Assembly (NCBI RefSeq): GCF_003590095.1
Contig: NC_039498.1
Coordinates: forward strand, 1,116,001 to 1,180,000
DNA: 64,000 bases
Source: Trichoplusia ni
Taxonomy: Eukaryota > Arthropoda > Insecta > Lepidoptera > Noctuidae
Direction of reading: 5' to 3'
Below are positions 57,983-64,000 of this stretch, in pieces. The stretch's first letter is position 1, and the number at the start of each line of letters is the position of its first letter. The notes beneath the pieces were generated by a model. It had not been told where the DNA came from. It saw nothing but the letters and a program-made list of their open reading frames with translations, and made no database searches. Both the position numbers and the translations under genes were made by a program.

Positions 57983-58251
57983 CATTAAATGTAAATATAA
58001 TTACAAAATTAAATATAAATAAAATACATAAAAATAAAATTATATTTGTCTTTGTTACATTAATTAATGCTAATGATTCCATCGTTTTTAGAGTGTGATA
58101 CGAGTATCTATACGAAAAACAAGTGAGGAATGTTTTGTTTAAACATTTTTTTTGTTTGACAATATCGTCATAGCTAAAGTTAACGAGCCGTTTTTAAAAG
58201 TGTATTTGCCAATTCAATAAAATTGTAAAATGACAGTTAAGGGACAGCTTA

Positions 58252-58478
58252 TCCCTACTAATATTATAAATGCGAAAGTAACTCTGTCTGTGTGTCTGTC
58301 TGTTACGCTTTATCGTCTAATCCACTGAACTGATTTTAATGAAATTTGGTACAGAGATAGAGTAGACCTTGAGAAAGAATATAGGATAGTTTTTATCCCG
58401 GACTTTTGAAGAGCACCTACTCTTGGAAACGCGATATAACCGACCTCGACGCAGGCGAAGCCGCGGGCAAAAAGCTAG
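58252..58478 (+). mobile_element. non-autonomous Helitron, second subfamily
   Basis: Complete copy in plus orientation: A then TCCCTACTAATATTATAAA, TCTGTCTGTGTGTCTGTC, and the GGCGAAGCCGCGGGC hairpin ending CTAG before T. 227 bp. It overlaps a minus-strand frame that is a repeat shadow. Confidence 0.85.
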
Positions 58479-59098
58479 TATAATATAAAGGCAAAAAAGT
58501 CCCACCCATACCTTCTATCTAACATTGTTCATGAGATACATCACGGTAACAGACAAACGAACAAATACAGTTTTCACCCTTTAAGTCTGATTAAACTGAC
58601 TTAGAAATAAAACATTTCAAATGTAAACTTAACTAAAATTCTTAGTACTTATCTCTACGAATGAAATCAGAATTTATCTGGCAGCCATTTTTTCGAGTGC
58701 TCCCGGCATTGTTGGCCAGTAACTATTCAACTGAGGAATGACCGCAGACCAGCCAAATACTTAATTGAGTGGAAATTAAAGAATAAAGATGGTATGGAGA
58801 CGACTTATGTGGTAAAAAAATTCATTAAAATGGTATTTTTTAATGTTTTTCAAGAGTCGGACGAAAAATTCTTGCTTATGAAACAGTTTTTTTATATAAG
58901 TAGTTATTTTTTATTATTAGCAAGTTGCATAACTATTTTTAACCTTTGTTTTTTTCTTACTGTATCATAAATATTATAAATACTTATGAATTTAAATGAG
59001 TCAATACGAAATTTCCCTGTGATGTTCAAAATTACCTATTGAAAATACATTTTTTCTTAAAAAAAATCAGCTAAATCAAAATCAGACATAACAATCAC

Positions 59099-59104
59099 TT
59101 TATT
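59099..59104 (-). terminator. AATAAA polyadenylation signal of the small secreted-protein gene
   Basis: AATAAA on the minus strand, about 95 bases downstream of the TGA/TAA-type stop of exon 2. It is the first canonical signal after the stop and implies a 3' UTR of roughly 120 bases. Confidence 0.6.
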
Positions 59105-59199
59105 TCACACATTTTTACAGTTTTCTTCAACTAAAAATACCCATATATTATCAACAATCAAAGCCCAGGTCACTTTGCAATAAATCCAAATTCTTAATC

Positions 59200-60029
59200 T
59201 CAACCGATAAACGGCGGCGGCGGTAATGCCGGAGGTCCGAAACCGAACCCGGGACCAAATCCGGGACCAAATCCTGCTCCGAAACCAGGGCCATATCCTG
59301 GGACGAAACCTGGCCTATAATATCCGTAGAATCCGTGGTGATATGGTCTCCAAGGGCCGTATATGAAGTGATGACTTTCGGTGAGCTGAAAACAAAAAAA
59401 ATGTTGTAATTTGATTGTGTAATCTTTTTTGTGATAATGTAGAAGAGGAATTTCTGGTTTAAAGATATTATTGTGTGTGTAGGGAGGTTTTAATCCAAGT
59501 GCGATCACTTATAAGTTTATTGGCATGGTTTTATTCATTTTTATATGTAACATAGTGAGAATTACTGGATGACAAATTTTAAAGGAGTAAATCTTCGTAT
59601 GACCTGAGTTGAAAATATTTCAAATAAAAAAACCTTTGCCCATTTTTAGACTAATTGAAGGTTTCTGATTTTTGTTTTAGTGGTTTCCAAATTATAATTT
59701 TTAAGAAAAAAACATACAAAATGTATTTAGTAAATCAGACAGATGATCAAAAATATTTCACAAACAGTTTTGCCTTTACCCAGTAAAAAAATCTCAGTAT
59801 TAAGTGTACGTAGAAGTAACATCACACCAAATTTCCATTCACAATTATTTAATCAATTTATGTTTATTTGACAAAAGAAAAATGACGTATTCAATATTAT
59901 TAAAAAAACTACATTACAGGACTCAAAATATTGCCGTCATCCCTAATTAGATTTCAATGAATAAATAATTACCTGCAGTAAAACAACTATCACTATTAAA
60001 AAACAAAATAATGTATTCACACGCGACAT
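59200..60029 (-). CDS. small secreted Gly/Pro/Tyr/Phe-rich protein, two exons
   Basis: Exon 1 is 60029 down to 59973 (19 codons) and exon 2 is 59385 down to 59200 (61 codons plus stop), giving an 80-residue product. Exon 1 starts MSR and continues with a hydrophobic run (LFCFLIVIVVLL), a typical signal peptide. It ends in CAG followed by a GTAAT donor. The 587-bp intron ends in a T-rich tract and TTTTCAG, and the junction is in phase 0. Mature residues begin near LTESHH. An aromatic/His part (WRPYHHGFYGYYRPG) is followed by four to five imperfect PGFG/AGFG repeats and a Pro-rich end (PPALPPPPFIG). There are no cysteines after the signal peptide. TATA box, initiator and AATAAA signals lie at the expected places. 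Composition resembles insect cuticle or chorion-type structural proteins and Gly-rich secreted peptides, but I do not recognise a named family. The intron contains a dispersed repeat. The gene structure is well supported; the function is inference. Confidence 0.85.
59810..59955 (+). repeat. family L fragment in the intron of the secreted-protein gene
   Basis: TTTCCATTCACAATTATTTA, CAATTTATGTTTATTTGAC, ACTACATTACAGGACTC and TTGCCGTCATCCCT parallel 25990-26105. Confidence 0.5.
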
Positions 60030-60059
60030 TTTTAAAAACCTCTTAGCTTTACAAGAAAA

Positions 60060-60094
60060 CAATGACCATTCATTTCTAAACTAGCTCCTATATA
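60060..60094 (-). promoter_or_regulatory. TATA box and initiator of the small secreted-protein gene
   Basis: On the minus strand TATATA lies at 60094-60089. An arthropod-like initiator TCATTG lies at 60065-60060, placing its A about 31 bases downstream of the start of the TATA box. The ATG follows about 34 bases further on, leaving a very short 5' UTR. Spacing matches a classical focused Pol II core promoter. Confidence 0.65.
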
Positions 60095-60387
60095 CCAAGA
60101 AAAAACCAACTTAGTTTTACAGCCAGAAAACAAAAAAATAACCCTTATGACAACTGCATAAAGCTCATTTTACGTTTGCGTAAAAAGGTTTTGATTTTTG
60201 CAACAGCTGTCAATATTTGGATTTAGCATATAGGCGAGAATTGTTTTATAAATAAGAATATTGATCGAATCTATCATAAGTCGCATATTCATTGTGACAC
60301 ATACATGGGATTGGGAATTTCCCCTTACTAGGTACTTTTCACTGTCATTGACCAACGAAGGTCATTTCTTTTTTTTTTAACTACTAA

Positions 60388-60578
60388 GGAATTTAATCCT
60401 TGTGTCGCGGGGGTTTCACAAACATATAAATCACATGCACAAAGACACCCAGACTCGGGACAAGCATTCGTGGAACACACAAACGCTTGTCCTACGTGGG
60501 GATCGAACCAACGACACATCGCGCTCAGTGGGTTTGGCGTGATGACCTCAACCCCTCGGCTATCCGTGCAGTCATTTA
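60388..60578 (-). mobile_element. tRNA-derived SINE, family B
   Basis: Read on plus: AAGGAATTTAATCCTTGTGT (tail with AATTTAATCCTT), CGCGGGGGTTTCACAAAC, CACCCAGACTCGGGACAAGC, then the reversed B box GGGGATCGAACCAACGAC and the reversed A-box head CGGCTATCCGTGCAGTC. This is the best copy in the window. A long minus-strand frame here reads through the SINE and is not a gene. Confidence 0.85.
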
Positions 60579-60754
60579 TTTTTCGATATTGAAGATTATT
60601 CTGGAATTTCTTTGCCCTTAAAAAGACAGATGGGTGTTTTCCACTCGTATTGACTGAAACCACTGTGTTATTTCAGTAACTGTGAATTGTATGACACACA
60701 CATTTTTCCATTGTGATTAGATGTAAACAGGAAAATAATGTTTTTAAATAAAAA

Positions 60755-60998
60755 AACCCGGTGAAGTACGCCTAGGATTACTGACGCTGAAGGTTCCGTA
60801 CAGGCGAAAGAAAAACAAATTGTTTTTAAATCCAATCTTTATTTTTAGTGTTTGTGTGTAACAAATAATTAATTTATAATTAGAGATCATTTCTAGCTAT
60901 CACGGTTTATGAGATACAACCTTTTGACGGATGGAAAGACGAACAAAGGTGGCCTCAGCATCGGAGTTCCTTTTTTCCCCCGTTTGGGTACAAAACCT
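60755..60998 (+). repeat. family G dispersed repeat
   Basis: CGGTGAAGTACGCCTAGG, CTGAAGGTTCCGTACAG, ATCACGGTTTATGAGATAC, GACGGATGGAAAGACGAAC and GGAGTTCCTTTTTTCCC, in the family order; nearly full length. Confidence 0.68.
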
Positions 60999-60999
60999 T

Positions 61000-61630
61000 A
61001 TAAATGGATACGGGATTTTTGCCTAAATAACTGACATCTATGCAGCTAAAGTCGCGAGTATTAACTAGTATTTATATGGAGCAGACTATCCATCAGACCA
61101 CAAGTAACACAGAATTTTAATTATGTTAAACCCATCCACAAAAAAATAATGACACAACAAACCAATGCGGAAATTTACGAAAAATTAAAAACGTAAATAA
61201 AATGCACTAACATCGTCTCCACGCCTTTCCGTAAAACCGTGAAACCGCAAATATAAATAAATTGATAATATTTAATTGTACAAATAGGCTACCGATGCTG
61301 TCATCATACATGACCAATATAACCAATATGACCATTCATCACTGTCTACTGCCCTCACGGAGGTCCAAATAGTTTTGAGGTATCATATAAAATCACTTTT
61401 GTAAATGATGAGAGGTGTAGTGTTAGAAAATCTGGGTACTGTCCAATGTAATTTGACCTCTAAAAAGTACTTATTAGCCTAATTTGATTTGGTTTCCAAT
61501 GTTTGTAAATTGTGGGTTACAAAATAATACTCCGCAATATTGAAACAACGCCATCTAGTATCATACGGAGCAAAGCTTGTATTATGACTACTTGACAAAT
61601 GATGAACATACAATTCACATTCTATTTTAA
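61000..61630. other. repeat debris
   Basis: An isolated Helitron-type end near 61050-61068, a SINE-A tail at 61545-61612 (CGCCATCTAGTATC, GAGCAAAGCTTGTATTATG), otherwise nothing recognised. Confidence 0.45.
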
Positions 61631-61636
61631 TCTATA

Positions 61637-62281
61637 TCTATACTTACTAATATACACGGTGATTTTTTAGTCGTCCTACAAAAGAAGCCCAGTTCATGTA
61701 TGCGACGTAAAATACCCCTAGGCGCGATTTCTTTTTTTTTATCATCAACTAAGATAATAAGTACGAACAAAAATTAAACAATAGAAATCTGACATATACT
61801 CTTAAAAATGATCAAAACGCCGCGGCCCGCGCCCCTCACCATTGTTACAAGGCTCGGACCGCGCTCGCAACAGAGCTGTGTTTCTAAAAAATTACGAAGT
61901 GCATCATAATATTGAATAAGAATTGCATTTTAAATTTAACCAAATCTCATAAATACCTATTTTTTTTATCATGAACGTGTTCTAGTCATTGGATAGATGA
62001 ACTGGGCTGCTTTTGTAAGACGACTAAAAGATCACGGTGTATAAACCTGAAGAGTTTGTTTCATTGTTTGTTTGAACGCGCTAATCTCAGGAACTAGGTA
62101 CTGGTTCTAATTGAAAAAATATTTTTGTGTTGATTAGACCATTTATCAAGGAAGGCTGCGACTAATACGAGCGAAGATACAATGGAAAATGTGGAAAAAA
62201 CGGGGAAAATGATTAATCTTTGAGGGCTTCGGAAACGGTTCAAGATCTTCTAGCCACGTGGTCGAAGAAGCGGGCAGCTAG
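61637..62281 (+). mobile_element. Lep1-like Helitron interrupted by a MITE
   Basis: The 5' end (TCTATACTTACTAATATA) and the remainder (AAACCTGAAGAGTTTG... to CTAG at 62278-62281) are separated by a 385-bp insert. Removing the insert gives about 260 bp, the normal size. The 3' hairpin is degenerate (GTCGAAGAAGCGGG), so this is an old copy. Confidence 0.8.
61655..62039. mobile_element. TA-flanked MITE nested in a Helitron
   Basis: Terminal inverted repeats of about 44 bp: left begins CACGGTGATTTTTTAGTCGT, right (complement) begins CACCGTGATCTTTTAGTCGT, both continuing to a CCCAGTTCAT word. Flanked by TA on both sides; the undisturbed Helitron consensus AATATATAAA shows TA was duplicated. TA duplication and TIRs of this type fit the Tc1/mariner superfamily. 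The interior is GC-rich near 61830-61870 and has no convincing frame. Confidence 0.85.
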
Positions 62282-62284
62282 TGT

Positions 62285-62930
62285 AATCATAATTATGTCA
62301 TACAAAAACCCTGTACTTGTAAAAGTGAGAACAAAAAAAAAACAATTTGAAGTACACTCAACCCCAAAATGCGTGGCGCGAGCGTATTAACATGGACTTA
62401 CTAACTAGATGTAATTAACCCAAATGTTCACATAGGTAATTGTCACGCAAAGAAAAACCAATATAACTTAACCTTACTTAAAACCAAACTTCAAACCAAC
62501 GGGCGGTCAATTTAAATTGGCTGTTCGCAGTAATGACCAGTATGCCTTGATCTGTCTACGAAATAAATTTGAGAGAAATGACAGGTTAAGTTATGATGGC
62601 TGCTAAAAGGTCTTGTTTTGAAGTCATTGATTTAAATAAGTAGGAATTATGTGCCGTTTTCTTCGTGTAGTAATTGTTATATTAATTTGTGTTTTGTAAG
62701 GAATCGGTTATGTTTAGTGTTTAAGCTTTAGTTTGGCTATTAAAAATAGATTATTTTTTGTAAGGGGGCTAAGTAACATGATCTTTTAGTTTTAAGCTAG
62801 GGTAACTATCAGACACAATAAAAGAATCTTAAAAATTGGCATTCCTACTTTGTTAGACATACAATACTTCAGCATATTTTATCTTTTTAAATGATATGTT
62901 TTTATTTAGAAAGTTAAATTTTTACGGAAA
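62285..62930. other. no gene seen
   Basis: A/T-rich sequence between a Helitron and a family B SINE. GTGGCGCGAGCG at 62372 is the only GC-rich word. Confidence 0.45.
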
Positions 62931-62934
62931 CTAA

Positions 62935-63078
62935 TAAGGAATTTAATCCTTGTGTCGCGGGGAGTTTTATAAATATACAAGTTAAATATATATTATAATG
63001 ACACCCAGACTCAGAATAAGCACACAAAAGCTTGTCCTAGGCGGGGATCGAATCCACGACACGTCGCGTAATTAAACA
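62935..63078 (-). mobile_element. SINE family B, head-truncated
   Basis: AAGGAATTTAATCCTTGTGT, GACACCCAGACTCAG, the B box GGGGATCGAATCCACG, then it breaks at CACGTCGCGTAATT before the A-box side of the head. Confidence 0.75.
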
Positions 63079-63498
63079 AAATTACGACTTTTGAACGTCA
63101 ATATTTTAACAACCGTATGAGATATGTTTACGAAAATTTGAATACATAATAATAATATATGTATCTCGCTAGTCTCAATATATGAGCTAGGTTTGACATG
63201 TTTATGTGAAAAAGATTTTCAGTTATGAAGGAATCAAAATTGGCTCTAAATATTTCGTGTAATACACGGTGCTACTCGCCATCTATTACATGAACTTGGC
63301 TCGACCCACTACCACGCGTGTAGATATACATACACACTTATACTATGTCCAGCAAAAGGCGTTCGCTAATTCATCTCAATCCATCATAACTTTTGTCCCG
63401 GCTGAAACTTATAACCGAAACCGGGGTAAGAAGTATGTGGTTATAATAAACCAAGGGTTGAGGATAAGGAAACTGTTTAGACTGTCCGACTAATATCG

Positions 63499-63765
63499 AC
63501 TGGCTTGTTGGTCTAGTGGTTAGTGACGCTGACTGCTATACTTGAGGTCGTGGGTTCGATTCCCACCCAGGATAAAAAATGATTGTGTGATGAGCAAAAT
63601 CATTTGTTCTGTGTTTGGGTGTAATTTATCTATTATATGTATGTAGGGTATTTAGAAATATATAAGTAGGTTTATCAGTCTTGTAGTACCTACCCATTAT
63701 ACAAGCTTTGCTCAGTGGGAGACTGAATGGCGTTGAGTGAAAGTTGTGGAATATTGTATAATGTT
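63499..63765 (+). mobile_element. tRNA-derived SINE, family A
   Basis: Near-complete copy: head TGGCTTGTTGGTCTAGTGG, B box GGGTTCGATTCCCACCC, GTGTAATTTATCTATTATA, then a tail with CATTATACAAGCTTTGCTC and TGGCGTTG. That tail also occurs alone at 43155-43235 and 61545-61612. Confidence 0.85.
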
Positions 63766-64000
63766 ATTTTTTTAAACACGAATGTTTGAAGAAATTATCC
63801 TGAAAATTTTAACAGCTTTGAAATTGGCACTTGCCCGAATAACCTTCAAACTTGTGATAAGAATTACCACATTGTGGTAATACTCGGTACTTAGTATATT
63901 ATGCTGCAAATGCATGCCATACTTGTCTAAGAAACATCAGCTATCAATAAAACTGCACCCAAATTGGTTTATTCATTCTAACGCTACGGTGTCACATACG

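Noticed and set aside
60328..60663. 111-codon minus-strand frame
   Set aside because: Most of it is the reverse of a family B SINE.
31140..63580. Possible tRNA genes (clear A and B boxes)
   Set aside because: Each candidate continues into a conserved SINE body and tail, recurs several times, and lacks good acceptor-stem pairing.
1..64000. CRISPR arrays, prophages or operons
   Set aside because: Eukaryotic sequence; the only regular array is a head-to-tail minisatellite without spacers.

Overview
The window looks like intronic or intergenic DNA from a moth genome, most likely noctuid-like. It is AT-rich and contains no bacterial-style genes. The dispersed repeats are the kind I associate with Lepidoptera: short non-autonomous Helitrons of the Lep1 type (5' TC, terminal hairpin, 3' CTAG, inserted between A and T), several tRNA-derived SINE families, a SINE with a 5S-rRNA-like head, LINE 3' ends, MITEs and unclassified dispersed repeats. 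I found no reverse transcriptase, no complete transposase and no genuine tRNA or rRNA gene.

One gene is well supported. On the minus strand at about 59.1-60.1 kb there is a two-exon gene with a TATA box, an initiator-like site, a signal-peptide exon, a GT-AG intron, a Gly/Pro/Phe/Tyr-rich second exon and a polyadenylation signal. It encodes an 80-residue small secreted protein of unknown function.

Two structures stand out. (1) At 15.80-17.75 kb lies a minisatellite of 93 units, each 21 bp with no net length change, containing higher-order blocks of 33, 35 and 41 units. Nearly every unit carries a strong 5' splice-donor-like motif on the plus strand, and several frames stay open for hundreds of bases. 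(2) At 54.72-56.61 kb lies a foldback-type element with two near-identical 738-bp inverted arms (two mismatches seen) around a 410-bp unique core. The core encodes, on the minus strand, about 131 residues resembling the C-terminal part of a ubiquitin-specific protease (peptidase C19) domain. The arms carry repeated GAGGAGCCAC motifs in both orientations.

Layout: 0-15.8 kb is repeat-littered DNA with small hairpins, one GC-rich island near 10.7 kb and inverted repeats near 13.7-14.5 kb. 15.8-17.75 kb is the minisatellite. 17.8-54.7 kb is a dense mixture of Helitrons, SINEs and MITEs in otherwise featureless AT-rich sequence. 54.7-56.6 kb is the foldback element. 56.6-64 kb holds the small secreted-protein gene and more repeats, including a Helitron split by a TA-flanked MITE at 61.6-62.3 kb. 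No pathway or operon logic links these features. Family names for repeats come from recognising termini and internal motifs by eye and were not checked against a database.
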